Source: a virus
IMG/VR virus record: IMGVR_UViG_3300031951_021456
Span: 1-64,000 of that record
DNA length: 64,000 nt
Direction: 5' to 3' (one strand)
In this document: one piece after another, positions 15,301 through 23,777 of the stretch
How the letters are laid out: the number at the start of each line of letters is the position of its first letter
Numbering within the stretch: the stretch's first letter is position 1
Program-made: the position numbers and the translations under genes
The notes under the pieces: generated by a model
Told to the model about the DNA's origin: nothing
Database searches by the model: none
The model's input: the letters and a program-made list of their open reading frames with translations, nothing else

Positions 15301-16046
15301 TTGAAGTCTTTATTTTTACATTCAATCGGCCAGATTTTTTGGAGATTCAAGTTGACTGTCTCAAAAAGTTTATGGTGAATAAGTTTAGATTAAATATCAT
15401 TCACGATACAAGAACATTTCAATTTTCTCAAGACTTCATTGATATATGTGAAAAACTAAGAAGCAAATATAAAGATCTAGAAATTCTCTTTCAGCAACAT
15501 TATACTCTAGAATCTCTATCTTCTTCTCAATATCATGCCAAGGTTTTGCAGTGGACTACCGACAAATTAGTTGCATTTTCAAATGAAGAAATATGCCTCT
15601 TTCTAGATCATGATATTTTTCTAGTTGAAGAATTTGATCTAATTGAGGAATTAGATGGCTACGATATCATGGGTCTTCAACAATCTCGCTCTGATGTTAA
15701 ATATGTTTGGCCAGGTCTTGTTGCTTTTAAGGCTAATCTAGCTACAGAAATTGATTGGAATTGTGGAGAGTATTATGGTCAGCTTTTAGATACTGGTGGT
15801 GGAACTTCTAAATTATTAAAAAATCCACAAGTTTGTTATAAGAGCTATAATGTTGAATATCCAGAAATGTATAAATCTTGGCATCTAAAAGATTTAAATA
15901 TAACATTCGGCTATAACTTTGAACTACATAATGAAAAGTTTCTACATTATAGAAATGCATGTAGTTGGGATACACAGTATATTCTAAGAGACACAAATAA
16001 AACTGAAATTTTATTTTCAATACTTAAAGATGTTTTGAATGGATAA
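15297..16046 (+). CDS. Glycosyltransferase-like protein
   Basis: 249 residues from ATG 15297 (ATGA overlap). The start MIEVFIFTFNRPDFLEIQVD resembles GT2-like folds (TFNRP), and LFLDHDIFLVEEFDL gives a DxD-type metal site. The middle GLVAFKANLATEIDWN is unlike standard GT2. Its place among transferases supports a sugar-transfer role. Family assignment is tentative. Confidence 0.6.
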   Translation: MIEVFIFTFNRPDFLEIQVDCLKKFMVNKFRLNIIHDTRTFQFSQDFIDICEKLRSKYKDLEILFQQHYTLESLSSSQYHAKVLQWTTDKLVAFSNEEICLFLDHDIFLVEEFDLIEELDGYDIMGLQQSRSDVKYVWPGLVAFKANLATEIDWNCGEYYGQLLDTGGGTSKLLKNPQVCYKSYNVEYPEMYKSWHLKDLNITFGYNFELHNEKFLHYRNACSWDTQYILRDTNKTEILFSILKDVLNG

Positions 16047-16848
16047 GAATAAATCAATCTATAAACTCTCTAATCTACCTCCAATTTTTTACATTAATCT
16101 TGATGATCATGAAAAGCGTCGTAGATATATGGAGAATCAATTTTCATATTGGGAAATTGAAAATTATACTAGAATTTCTGCATATGATGGAAGAAATTCA
16201 GATCTCAGTGAAATATTAAGGGGAACATACCCAGAAAATATGACGAGTGGAGAAATTGGATGTACTTGTAGTCATTTAAAGGCTATTCAACATTGGTATA
16301 AAAATTCAGAGACTCCCTATGCAATCTTTATGGAGGACGATGTTGATATTAGCATAGCTAAATTTTGGAATTTTACCTTTTCAGATTTTATCTCCAGAGC
16401 ACCCTATGCCTGGGATTGTATTCAGTTAGCAATTATTTCAACAGGTGATATAAATGTTTCAATCCATACAAGATTTGTTAATAGTTTCTCTACAGCTTGT
16501 TATGTTATTACTCGTCGGTATGCAAAAAAACTTATAGATTTACATGTAAGAGATGAAACTTATCGTTTAGATAATGGCGTAAAACCAAGAGCAACTGCAG
16601 ATGATTTGATATATAATGCTGGCCTCACATATTCCTGTCCATTATTTCTCTATACTCTAGAATTGGGCTCTTCAATACATCCAGAACATTTAGATGCATT
16701 TCACCGAAATTCTTATGAGGGCGTTTATAATTTTTGGTCTCAAATGGGAGCACAATTAACTTTAGATCAAATTACTGACTATAATCCATATTTGGGTCGT
16801 GTCAGTGTGTCATCTGGTCAAGTGGCACAAGAAAATACCAACACTTAA
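16039..16848 (+). CDS. GT25-type glycosyltransferase, copy 3
   Basis: 269 residues. The classic GT25 order is clear: PPIFYINLDDHEKRR at the N-terminus, GEIGCTCSHLKAIQ, then IFMEDDVDIS (EDD metal motif) and ACYVITRRYAKKL. It is closer to bacterial LPS GT25 enzymes than copies 1 and 2. The last ~25 residues are serine/glycine-rich. Overlaps its upstream neighbour by 8 nt. Confidence 0.8.
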   Translation: MDKNKSIYKLSNLPPIFYINLDDHEKRRRYMENQFSYWEIENYTRISAYDGRNSDLSEILRGTYPENMTSGEIGCTCSHLKAIQHWYKNSETPYAIFMEDDVDISIAKFWNFTFSDFISRAPYAWDCIQLAIISTGDINVSIHTRFVNSFSTACYVITRRYAKKLIDLHVRDETYRLDNGVKPRATADDLIYNAGLTYSCPLFLYTLELGSSIHPEHLDAFHRNSYEGVYNFWSQMGAQLTLDQITDYNPYLGRVSVSSGQVAQENTNT

Positions 16849-16885
16849 AAATTATGCTAGATTAAAGAGGTGGGATAAAAATCTA

Positions 16886-17590
16886 ATGCTTATTGAACAA
16901 CCATTTCCAAATAATTACCCAGAACCCTCTATTTTAAGGCAACCATATTCTGCACTAATAGCAACCAATGCAAATAGAAATCTTTCAATAATCACTCTTG
17001 AAGTTTCACCAGATAGCGTACCAGAAGATGAAGACAATAAATTACTATTTAAATTTACTAGATCTGGAGATCTTAAAAATCCTCTGATTGTTTATTATAA
17101 TGTAACTGGCACCGCAGAATATAAAAAAGATTATAAAGCTTCCTTTTCAGAATCTGAAATACAGCAACTTTTTATCCCATCTGGTGTGTCTTCTGTTATT
17201 GTTGAAGTTATTCCAATTGAAGACCGTAAATTAGAAACAGATGAAACTGTGATTTTGTCAATTGTTCCAGATGATTCTTATAATTTGGGAACAGTAGATG
17301 ATGTTTATGGTGTTATTCGTGGAAATAAAGCTGCATTTGCCTGGTTAAATTATGCACCCATTGCAGCTTTTGCTACACCTCTTGTACTTTCACCATGGGA
17401 TAATAACATTTATTCTAGAGATAAAACGGGTGATTCTGAGAAAAAAGAGCCACCCAACGTTCCAAAACCCGAATGTATTTCTAATTGCTATTATGTTCCA
17501 GAACCATTTTCAATTTTAGCTATATTTGAGGGCTATAAAAAAACCCGTAAATTTCGTAAACTAAGTAAAAGAGTTAAATCACATGATTGA
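16886..17590 (+). CDS. Calx-beta domain protein with a VPEP C-terminal motif
   Basis: About 234 residues (start taken as ATG 16886; upstream in-frame GTG codons exist). Residues ~35-130 read as a Calx-beta domain (SIITLEVSPDSVPEDE, FTRSGDL, VTGTAEYKKDY, EDRKLETDETVILSI), a calcium-binding adhesion-type domain common in cyanobacterial surface proteins. The C-terminus has VPEPFSILAIF then a basic tail (KKTRKFRKLSKR), which resembles a PEP-CTERM sorting tail with a shortened hydrophobic part. It may be a virion or host-surface adhesin co-produced with the glycan genes. Confidence 0.6.
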   Translation: MLIEQPFPNNYPEPSILRQPYSALIATNANRNLSIITLEVSPDSVPEDEDNKLLFKFTRSGDLKNPLIVYYNVTGTAEYKKDYKASFSESEIQQLFIPSGVSSVIVEVIPIEDRKLETDETVILSIVPDDSYNLGTVDDVYGVIRGNKAAFAWLNYAPIAAFATPLVLSPWDNNIYSRDKTGDSEKKEPPNVPKPECISNCYYVPEPFSILAIFEGYKKTRKFRKLSKRVKSHD

Positions 17591-18014
17591 TATTGTTTTT
17601 TCTCAGCCTGAAGGTCTCTCCAAAAGTGGCACAAGAAAGTGGAATAAAGAAGTTAAATCTATCAGGTTTCTCGGGGAGGCCCAGAAGGTTATTCATATAA
17701 ATGATACTAATTTTCCAGATCTCAATTATAGACATTTTGAAACCCATGCTGCTTATTATAAATTTACTAATGATAGAGAAAACTGGAATTATTTCTTAAC
17801 CTTTTTTAAAGACTTAGCTCCTACATCTGTTTTAGAATTATTTTATAACTTTAATAATTATGGTTCAGTTGTAGATGAAACAACAATTGGAATATTCATA
17901 AAAAATTTACTCACACAAATAAAAGAAATGCATGAAACAATATTGAGGTGTGAATCTGAAATTGAGGATCTTAAGAGTTCTGTAAGGAGTTTAGAGTGGG
18001 ATGCTAGGTCTTGA
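17583..18014 (+). CDS. Hypothetical protein with coiled-coil end, 143 residues
   Basis: Overlaps the Calx-beta gene by 8 nt and closes the run. The N-terminal part is mixed and aromatic-rich; the last ~35 residues (QIKEMHETILRCESEIEDLKSS) form a heptad-like coiled coil. This could be a small oligomerising virion or chaperone-like protein. No family recognised. Confidence 0.6.
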   Translation: MIDIVFSQPEGLSKSGTRKWNKEVKSIRFLGEAQKVIHINDTNFPDLNYRHFETHAAYYKFTNDRENWNYFLTFFKDLAPTSVLELFYNFNNYGSVVDETTIGIFIKNLLTQIKEMHETILRCESEIEDLKSSVRSLEWDARS

Positions 18015-18039
18015 CACCGGCTCTCCAACGTGCTATGAT
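18011..18039 (+). promoter_or_regulatory. Strong sigma70-type promoter
   Basis: TTGACA (18011-18016), 17 nt, TATGAT (18034-18039), 27 nt before the ATG at 18066. This is a near-consensus host-type promoter and marks the start of a new transcription unit of early or middle genes. Confidence 0.65.
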
Positions 18040-18065
18040 CAACATAAGTCGCAAACCCATCCCAA

Positions 18066-18620
18066 ATGAACCAATCTGAGATTTCTATTGAAATTGAAAA
18101 AGTTGAACAGCAACTTTCAGAGTTGCGAGAAAAATTAAAAAAATCTGAAACAAAAACACCAAGAGAAGCAAAAATTGGAGACAAATTGGCTGATGGTTCC
18201 ATTGTTGTTGAAACATTTCCAAATGCCATTTTAGTTGTTGCTCCCAAAGAGACCGAATATGTTATTAATTCAACAGATGTTCTCGGTGATTATATTTTGT
18301 CTTTTGATTTGGCTTTTGGTAAAATTTCGTATAGTAATAGTCATGAGTGGTTTGCCCCATCATTAGAAATTCTGGAGAGTTCTATGCGAAAGGTTCCAGA
18401 TGCCTTTAATGAAAAGGAATATTACATTTCAACTACGAAAATTACACCAACCACTCAGAGTATATCGGCTTCCGGCGTAATTCAACATGGCTTTGTATAT
18501 TTTGGGTTCTTAGGTGGCCCCGGCCGCCGAGCCTGGAGATATTTTCACAGCTCCAATCAGGTAAAACGTGGTCCTAAATTTAAAATACACCAAAGACTTT
18601 TCCGTTTCATTGCATTTTAA
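18066..18620 (+). CDS. Protein with coiled coil and a DUF1566-like (Lcl) domain
   Basis: 184 residues. Residues 1-30 form a coiled coil (EIEKVEQQLSELREKLKK). The rest resembles the DUF1566/Lcl C-terminal fold: KIGDKLADGSIVV, EWFAPSLEIL, YYISTTKI and a basic end ...HQRLFRFIAF, corresponding to the usual WR-P-EL, YWSST and RAVR parts. The typical tryptophans are mostly replaced, so the match is remote. Such domains occur in phage tail and surface-variable proteins. Confidence 0.5.
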   Translation: MNQSEISIEIEKVEQQLSELREKLKKSETKTPREAKIGDKLADGSIVVETFPNAILVVAPKETEYVINSTDVLGDYILSFDLAFGKISYSNSHEWFAPSLEILESSMRKVPDAFNEKEYYISTTKITPTTQSISASGVIQHGFVYFGFLGGPGRRAWRYFHSSNQVKRGPKFKIHQRLFRFIAF

Positions 18621-18624
18621 ACCA

Positions 18625-18777
18625 ATGAAACTTTCAAAAACAGATCTAAAAAATCTTGATAGGGTTCTAACCACTACACTCAAATTGATTCCAAATTCTA
18701 ATAAAACAGATATTTCTACAATTGAATTAAAAGAACTACAAGTGAGAATACAGGAGGAAATAATTTATGAGGATTAA
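18625..18777 (+). CDS. Small helical protein, 50 residues
   Basis: ATG 18625, 4 nt after the previous stop, ending 11 nt inside the next gene. Composition KLSKTDLKNLDRVLTT...IELKELQVRIQEE is fully helical and amphipathic. Function unknown. Confidence 0.5.
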   Translation: MKLSKTDLKNLDRVLTTTLKLIPNSNKTDISTIELKELQVRIQEEIIYED

Positions 18778-19546
18778 GCAATTAAGTGATTTACATTTAG
18801 AATGTAATTATCCAGGTGAATATTTTGATCCGGGTGAAGGTGATGTTCTTATTTTAGCTGGAGATATTCTTAATGTAAAACATTTTAAGACCGATGGGTA
18901 TTATAACGATATTTACCGTAAATTTTTAGATGATTGTTCTAAAAATTTTCAGGAGGTGTTATATGTAGCTGGTAATCACGAATTCTATTCTTATACCTAT
19001 GAAAAGACTCATACAAAATTAAGAGAAATCCTACCAGATAACATACATTTTCTCCAAAATGATGTCTTTGAGATTGGTGGAATTTATTTTATAGGATTCA
19101 CATTTTGGACCAATTATTTCAATGAAAATCCTATAGAAATGTGGGATTCAAAAAACTACATGAATGATTATAAAGCTATAAGAATTGGTCCTAATTATAG
19201 AAAAATACAGCCATATGATATCTTGGATGAGCACAAAAAACATTTGAGATTTCTTAATGAAAAATTGGAACTTCTTAAAAACGAAAGAATTTTCGTAATT
19301 AGCCATCATAGCCCAACTCTTCAATCCATTGCAGAACAGTATAAAACCTCCCAATGCAATGGATCATTCTGCAGTGATTATGATGAATTAATTATAAGCA
19401 ATCCACAAATAAAAAATTGGGCTTTTGGTCACGTTCATACTGCCTTTGATTTTTATAATGAATCCTGTAGAATGACCTGCAACCCTCGCGGCCGCCGCTG
19501 GGAATCCACAGGGTTCAATAAGAATTTTACCATTGAAATTCCATGA
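18767..19546 (+). CDS. Calcineurin-like metallophosphoesterase
   Basis: 259 residues with all five metal motifs: D8-x-H10 (SDLH), G32-D33, G69-N-H71-E72, H180 (SHHSP) and G221-H-x-H224 (GHVH). A ribosome binding site (AGGAGG) lies about 7 nt before ATG 18767. The family cleaves phosphomonoesters, phosphodiesters or nucleotide signals. The C-terminus NPRGRRWESTGFN is typical of cyclic-nucleotide phosphodiesterase-like members (Icc/YmdB style). Substrate unknown; clearance of cyclic-nucleotide defence signals is an attractive but untested idea. Confidence 0.8.
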   Translation: MRIKQLSDLHLECNYPGEYFDPGEGDVLILAGDILNVKHFKTDGYYNDIYRKFLDDCSKNFQEVLYVAGNHEFYSYTYEKTHTKLREILPDNIHFLQNDVFEIGGIYFIGFTFWTNYFNENPIEMWDSKNYMNDYKAIRIGPNYRKIQPYDILDEHKKHLRFLNEKLELLKNERIFVISHHSPTLQSIAEQYKTSQCNGSFCSDYDELIISNPQIKNWAFGHVHTAFDFYNESCRMTCNPRGRRWESTGFNKNFTIEIP

Positions 19547-19674
19547 AAAATTTTATTTTCAATCGCATAATCACTTATATCATTTTAACCGAGCCTGGTT
19601 TTAAAGAACAAATTGTGATTATTCTCACGCTATTAAAACTTAAAATACAAACATTTTTTAAAAACCTCAAATGA
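19543..19674 (+). CDS. Small hydrophobic/basic peptide, 43 residues
   Basis: Fits between two genes with ATGA overlaps at both ends (19543 and 19671). The first half, FNRIITYIILTEPG, and then QIVIILTLLKLKIQTFFK suggest one membrane-associated helix followed by lysines. The exact double overlap supports a real gene. Confidence 0.5.
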   Translation: MKNFIFNRIITYIILTEPGFKEQIVIILTLLKLKIQTFFKNLK

Positions 19675-20264
19675 TTGACACTGATGATCTAAAACAACTT
19701 AATATTTTAACTGCCAATCTAAAAAAAGATAGTGAATCCACTGCTAATTACACAATAGAACTTCTTGAATGTCTTCTTAAGCGGTATAATCTAAGAGTTT
19801 CACTTAATTCAGAAATTGAAATGGAAGACATTCCAGATGAGATCATAAAAACATTGAAAGAAGGAAGAGTTCCAACAGTGGAAGATTTGCTTCCATTGGA
19901 TTCAGAAACGCAAAATATTCTTATTATGGAAATGATTTGGTTTGCTGGTATGAATAGAATTGCATCTTATAGTCATGATGAAGACCTAGAGGAAGGAGAA
20001 CCTTCACCAATTGAATGTATTCTAGCGATGCAGGATGTTTCTATGGCGCATTCGTATGGTAGCTATCTATTTGCAGCTCTTGCATTATTAATGTCAGCTA
20101 TTCCATCATATGATTTTGTCAATGCTCTATGTAATAATTTTGAAGATACTCCAGAAAACATTAAAAATATTATAAATCATTTCGTTGAAGTTGTCATTTC
20201 AATCCATTCTAGGCATGTTGAAGATATGACTTGGTTCTTTGATTTTAAAGATGATGAAGTTTGA
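19671..20264 (+). CDS. Acidic helical protein, 197 residues
   Basis: A soluble, strongly acidic and helical protein (DTDDLKQLNILTANLKKD, EDLEEGEPSPIECILAM) with an alanine-rich central helix (YGSYLFAALALLMSAIPSY). No family recognised. Starts by ATGA overlap. Confidence 0.65.
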   Translation: MIDTDDLKQLNILTANLKKDSESTANYTIELLECLLKRYNLRVSLNSEIEMEDIPDEIIKTLKEGRVPTVEDLLPLDSETQNILIMEMIWFAGMNRIASYSHDEDLEEGEPSPIECILAMQDVSMAHSYGSYLFAALALLMSAIPSYDFVNALCNNFEDTPENIKNIINHFVEVVISIHSRHVEDMTWFFDFKDDEV

Positions 20265-20424
20265 TGAATGGTTTCATGAGCAAGACTATTTTGGCTCAAG
20301 GAGTAAAAAGTTCTTTAATGAGTGTGAGCTATATTTAAAGAAAGGTAATGGTATGGAATTAGAGGGCGAACGTATTTTTCTTTCTTGGATTAAGGAAGCA
20401 TTTGAAAATGGCAAAAAAACGTAG
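20251..20424 (+). CDS. Small protein, 57 residues
   Basis: ATGATGAAG at 20251 gives MMKFDEWFHEQDYFGSRSKK; the second ATG (20254) is equally possible. The segment KFDEWF...WIKEAFENG resembles small phage proteins ending with a helical WLKEAFE-type motif. Overlaps both neighbours. Confidence 0.5.
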   Translation: MMKFDEWFHEQDYFGSRSKKFFNECELYLKKGNGMELEGERIFLSWIKEAFENGKKT

Positions 20425-20644
20425 AGGGACAATAAAGGTTACACCACCAGCAAATATTCTTCCACAAAAATCAGATCCCTCTGATGTACCATTTCATGTG
20501 GCTTTTCCGATTGAAATGCACCATTTAGATAATGGAGAAAAGAAAATTTGTTGGTTTAAAGATAAGATTGATTGCCAGAAATATATTGCACGTTATAAAC
20601 TTAAAGTTAATCAAATCACTATACAAAAAACCAAGGCAAAATGA
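20408..20644 (+). CDS. Small basic protein, 78 residues
   Basis: ATG 20408 gives MAKKRRGTIKVTPPAN, a basic proline-containing head, then a beta-rich part (HVAFPIEMHHLDNGEKKICWF) and a lysine-rich end. Possibly nucleic-acid binding. Stops in ATGA with the macro-domain gene, suggesting joint expression. Confidence 0.55.
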   Translation: MAKKRRGTIKVTPPANILPQKSDPSDVPFHVAFPIEMHHLDNGEKKICWFKDKIDCQKYIARYKLKVNQITIQKTKAK

Positions 20645-21111
20645 TTAAAACAATCTCTGGAAATATTATTGATCTTGCAGAAGAGGGAAAATTTGACTAT
20701 ATTATCCATGGGTGTAATTGTTTTCACTCAATGGGCAGTGGCCTTGCTGGCCAATTAGTTAAACGATATCCCATGATTTTGGAAGCCGACAAGACAACTA
20801 AGCGTGGGGATATTGAAAAGTTAGGAACTTGGACTGCCACTAAGGTTCATAATAATGGGAATCAATTCACAATTGTTAATGCATATACACAATTTTTCTT
20901 TGGGGTGGGCGGAGATGTTTTTGAATATGCTGCTTTTGATAGATTTTTAGATGAATTTAATATATTTTTGGGGATGACACGATTTAATCAAAAACGAATA
21001 GCATTCCCAAAAATTGGAGCTGGACTTGCTGGCGGTGATTGGATTCGCATTTTGGGATCAATTGAACGTTTTGCACAAACACAAGATGTCACTGTTGTTG
21101 AATATGTATAA
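20641..21111 (+). CDS. Macro-domain (ADP-ribose processing) protein
   Basis: 156 residues. Macro-domain hallmarks: GNIIDLAEEGKFDYIIHGCNCFHSMGSGLAGQ (ADP-ribose loop 1), then PKIGAGLAGGDW (loop 2), with a central VNAYTQ strand. The family hydrolyses or binds ADP-ribose derivatives such as ADP-ribose-1''-phosphate or ADP-ribosylated DNA/protein. In a phage it may recycle tRNA-repair by-products or undo host ADP-ribosylation defence. It sits in the same genome half as the NAD+ genes at 51.5-55.4 kb. Confidence 0.8.
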   Translation: MIKTISGNIIDLAEEGKFDYIIHGCNCFHSMGSGLAGQLVKRYPMILEADKTTKRGDIEKLGTWTATKVHNNGNQFTIVNAYTQFFFGVGGDVFEYAAFDRFLDEFNIFLGMTRFNQKRIAFPKIGAGLAGGDWIRILGSIERFAQTQDVTVVEYV

Positions 21112-21311
21112 TGAAATACAGAATCAAAAAGACAATAGATATTGGTGGATGTCCACAATTTATACCACAATTTAAAAAGTTTGGAATTTATTGGGACTTC
21201 TGGGAAGTTAATTTTCCGCCACATAAAATATCTTTGGGATTTAAAGAGGATGCTGAACGTTTCATTCAAAGACAAAAACAAAAACCAAAAGATGAATTTT
21301 TTTATCTTTGA
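21111..21311 (+). CDS. Hypothetical protein, 66 residues
   Basis: Starts at the TAATG junction with the macro gene. Polar and aromatic (YWDFWEVNFPPHKISLGF), ending DEFFYL. No family recognised. Confidence 0.55.
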   Translation: MKYRIKKTIDIGGCPQFIPQFKKFGIYWDFWEVNFPPHKISLGFKEDAERFIQRQKQKPKDEFFYL

Positions 21312-21363
21312 TGTGCCATTTCAAGAACCGTCCATAATTTATCCATTTTGAGCAAAATGCCTT

Positions 21364-22383
21364 ATGATTAATCAGTCCCAGAAAAAAAGCATGTTACCCG
21401 AAATCAGCCTTAGAGAATACGATTTTTCAGACTTTCAGATTTCGAATTTTGTTAATGATTTTTGGAAATCTGGAGTTCATCTTTTTAGAGAGAAACATAA
21501 TTTTAATGCCACAAATGAAATGATCGTTTCATTTTTTTCTGAACACCTTTCAGAATATTTAATTTCTCAAAATCATTATAATATGCTCTTCAGAACCATT
21601 AACTGCATTGTTCATATTGAATATGCAGCTCATGGTACTGCTCGTGCCCGGTTGTATGGATCTAGAGAAGAGGTGGATAGAGTTAAGAAATTGTTCAGTC
21701 AACATTTCGGTGAAATCGGTGCAACTATAGAGTGGGTTTATAATCAAAAAGGTGACACAATTACTCTACCTCTTAATATGGATCAGTATCCAATCAAAGA
21801 GTTTTATCCATTTCTTGGTGAAAAAACTCTAGAGAGTTATTATGATGAATTTATGAAATCTAATTCATCTATTATGGTTCTTATTGGACCATCTGGAACA
21901 GGGAAAACTACATTTCTTCGTGGTCTTATTGGTCACACAAATAGCAAAGCCACACTTTCATATGATTCTAAAGTTTTAGAAAATGACGACTTTTTTGCCG
22001 AATTCATCAAAGACGATGAGTGTGATATTCTAGTTCTTGAGGATGCTGACAATTTCATTATACCACGCAAAGAAGGTAATATGCTAATGATGAAATTCCT
22101 TAATGTTGGCGGCGGATTGGTGAGTTCGTCCAATAAGAAGATCATTTTTACTACAAATCTCCCATCCATTAAAGAGATTGATTCTGCACTAATTAGACCT
22201 GGACGATGCTTTGATATTCTCCATTTTGATAAATTATCGGCTGAAGATGCAAATAAAGTTGCAGAAAAATTAAACTTTGAGAATGTATCATTCTCTGAAG
22301 AGGTTACCTTAGCTGAAATTTTTAACACCAAGCCTTTTTCCAGCGCGATTCAACCCAAAAAAGTCGGGTTCAATGTCTCTTAA
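21364..22383 (+). CDS. AAA+ ATPase, paralog 1
   Basis: 339 residues. The N-terminal ~150 residues are family-specific; the ATPase core has Walker A GPSGTGKT (175-182), Walker B ILVLEDAD (222-229), a TTNLPSI sensor-1 segment and the RPGR arginine finger (278-281). The layout resembles BCS1/FtsH-type AAA proteins. A paralog of 352 residues at 49293 shares the same order. Target unknown; in T4-like cyanophages such ATPases are common and uncharacterised. Confidence 0.75.
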   Translation: MINQSQKKSMLPEISLREYDFSDFQISNFVNDFWKSGVHLFREKHNFNATNEMIVSFFSEHLSEYLISQNHYNMLFRTINCIVHIEYAAHGTARARLYGSREEVDRVKKLFSQHFGEIGATIEWVYNQKGDTITLPLNMDQYPIKEFYPFLGEKTLESYYDEFMKSNSSIMVLIGPSGTGKTTFLRGLIGHTNSKATLSYDSKVLENDDFFAEFIKDDECDILVLEDADNFIIPRKEGNMLMMKFLNVGGGLVSSSNKKIIFTTNLPSIKEIDSALIRPGRCFDILHFDKLSAEDANKVAEKLNFENVSFSEEVTLAEIFNTKPFSSAIQPKKVGFNVS

Positions 22384-22411
22384 GCATTCTACATTGAACC
22401 CCAAAAGTCAA

Positions 22412-22429
22412 CTTCTAGTAGTCTAGAAG
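22412..22429. promoter_or_regulatory. Hairpin downstream of the AAA+ gene
   Basis: CTTCTAG (22412-22418) and CTAGAAG (22423-22429) pair around TAGT. There is no U-run, so it is not a clear terminator. It sits in the 84-nt gap before the next gene. Confidence 0.4.
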
Positions 22430-22467
22430 CATTTAAGCCCAAACTCACAACCACACTTAAACTCAAC

Positions 22468-22743
22468 ATGGCTCTAACTGACCGAGATAAAAACTATATG
22501 CAAGAGGCCTTTGGGACCACTTCTCTTGTCACTGATTACCGTACCGAAAGAAATGTTGTTCTAACAATGGAGGATGTCATTGCACAACTCAAACACATTA
22601 GCAGCCCAACTGAAGATGAAGTTAAAGAAACTCTAACTGAACAATCACTACAAAATGATGCATTTTTCTTTGATTTTGGTCATAGGCTAGGAATGAAGCG
22701 TTGTGCAGAATTAACACTACAACTACTTGAGAAACTACAATGA
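22468..22743 (+). CDS. Hypothetical protein, 91 residues
   Basis: A soluble acidic protein with a helical second half (DAFFFDFGHRLGMKRCAELTLQLLEKLQ). The FDFGHRLGMKRC segment is distinctive. Followed by an ATGA overlap. No family recognised. Confidence 0.6.
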   Translation: MALTDRDKNYMQEAFGTTSLVTDYRTERNVVLTMEDVIAQLKHISSPTEDEVKETLTEQSLQNDAFFFDFGHRLGMKRCAELTLQLLEKLQ

Positions 22744-22973
22744 ATAAAATTTCTGAACGAGTTATTGAAGAGCTTAATGAAGCTGCAAGTCACATTAGAA
22801 ATGCTCTAAGTTTTGCCTCAAGATCAGAGAACCCCGCAACTATTTGCAATCTTGATATGATTCTTCGTTCTATTGAAAATATTCCAGCCTACGATGCAAA
22901 CGTTGAGGCCAGAAAAATGCTACAACAAAAACTTATGCAAATGATGAATGGAGAGCAACCACCAACCCTTTGA
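22740..22973 (+). CDS. Small helical protein, 77 residues
   Basis: Predominantly alpha-helical (ERVIEELNEAASHIRNALSF), ends GEQPPTL. Starts by ATGA overlap. No family recognised. Confidence 0.55.
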   Translation: MNKISERVIEELNEAASHIRNALSFASRSENPATICNLDMILRSIENIPAYDANVEARKMLQQKLMQMMNGEQPPTL

Positions 22974-23202
22974 AGGGTTCTGTGAAATAGAATTAAAGGA
23001 AACTTCTCATTTCATTGAGACTGATGAAGAACCAAATAGTTTTACTCTTTGGTTCTATCGGAGAGAAACAGAGGAGTTTCCTTTAGATGATTTCTTAAAT
23101 GACTTACAATTAAATAATTTTGGCTGGAATGAGCCAACTCACGAATTATTCTTTAAATCAAAAGACAACGAACTTTATTCGGTTAGTTTTACAAAACTCT
23201 AA
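22948..23202 (+). CDS. Hypothetical protein, 84 residues
   Basis: Starts 26 nt inside the previous gene. Acidic, with alternating aromatic residues (FTLWFYRRETEEFPLDDFL) suggesting a small beta-sheet protein. No family recognised. Confidence 0.5.
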   Translation: MESNHQPFEGFCEIELKETSHFIETDEEPNSFTLWFYRRETEEFPLDDFLNDLQLNNFGWNEPTHELFFKSKDNELYSVSFTKL

Positions 23203-23208
23203 ATACAA

Positions 23209-23385
23209 ATGATTCTCCAAAAAGAAATGACAACTGAAGAATGGAACGAGATGGATTCCATAAGACGCGCCATAAGAGATATGCCATCTTCAGTTTCTCC
23301 TGAAAAAATGGAAAGGTTTACTGAACTTTTTGTTAGGACTTTATCTAATGCGGATGATGCTCATCCAAATGATCGTTCAATTTGA
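23209..23385 (+). CDS. Small protein, 58 residues
   Basis: ATG 23209 six nt after the previous stop, TGA 23383-23385. Sequence features TTEEWNEMDSIRRAIRDMP, a helix with mixed charge, then SSVSPEKMERFTELF. Spacing and composition support expression. Function unknown. Confidence 0.5.
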   Translation: MILQKEMTTEEWNEMDSIRRAIRDMPSSVSPEKMERFTELFVRTLSNADDAHPNDRSI

Positions 23386-23422
23386 ATTTTACTAATAAAA
23401 CTACCCTTCTTTTTTAAAAACC

Positions 23423-23539
23423 ATGATCTTTAACCCTCCAAACCAGGCTTTACAAGCACTCATTGAAGAGAATAAAAAACTTAAATTAGAGAATAAACTC
23501 CTAAAGGAGCAAATTAAAGGGAAAATTTACGACGTTTAA
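23423..23539 (+). CDS. Mini coiled-coil protein, 38 residues
   Basis: ATG 23423, TAA 23537-23539, one base before the glutaredoxin start. ALQALIEENKKLKLENKLLK is an ideal leucine-zipper heptad pattern. It may be an oligomerising regulator peptide. Confidence 0.5.
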   Translation: MIFNPPNQALQALIEENKKLKLENKLLKEQIKGKIYDV

Positions 23540-23540
23540 T

Positions 23541-23777
23541 ATGAAATTTAAAATTTACTCCAAAGATGGATGTTCTTATTGCGAACAAGTTAAAAAATTA
23601 TTGAATACCCTCTGTCTAGACTTTATCGTTTATAATCTAGGAGAGCATTTTTCAAAGGATGATTTCTATTATGAATTTGGTGAGGGATCAACATTCCCTC
23701 AAGTTGTTGTTAATGATAATAATATTGGTGGGTGTAAAGAAACAATTGAGTTTCTCAGAGAGCAAAAAATAATTTAA
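23541..23777 (+). CDS. Glutaredoxin-like protein
   Basis: 78 residues with the thioredoxin fold pattern: FKIYSKDGCSYC (C11, C14 redox pair), TFPQVVVND with the cis-proline, and IGGCKETIEFL. Cyanophage glutaredoxins are common and are thought to supply electrons to phage ribonucleotide reductase, though none is in this window. Confidence 0.8.
   Translation: MKFKIYSKDGCSYCEQVKKLLNTLCLDFIVYNLGEHFSKDDFYYEFGEGSTFPQVVVNDNNIGGCKETIEFLREQKII

Noticed and set aside
17858-18247. Minus-strand open frame of 129 codons
   Set aside because: It covers the 3' end of one plus-strand gene, a strong promoter and the 5' end of another; its composition is that of a shadow frame.
21142-21351. Open frame of 69 codons overlapping the 66-residue gene
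   Set aside because: The alternative frame at 21111 starts at a TAATG junction with the macro-domain gene and is the more natural choice; both cannot be main products.
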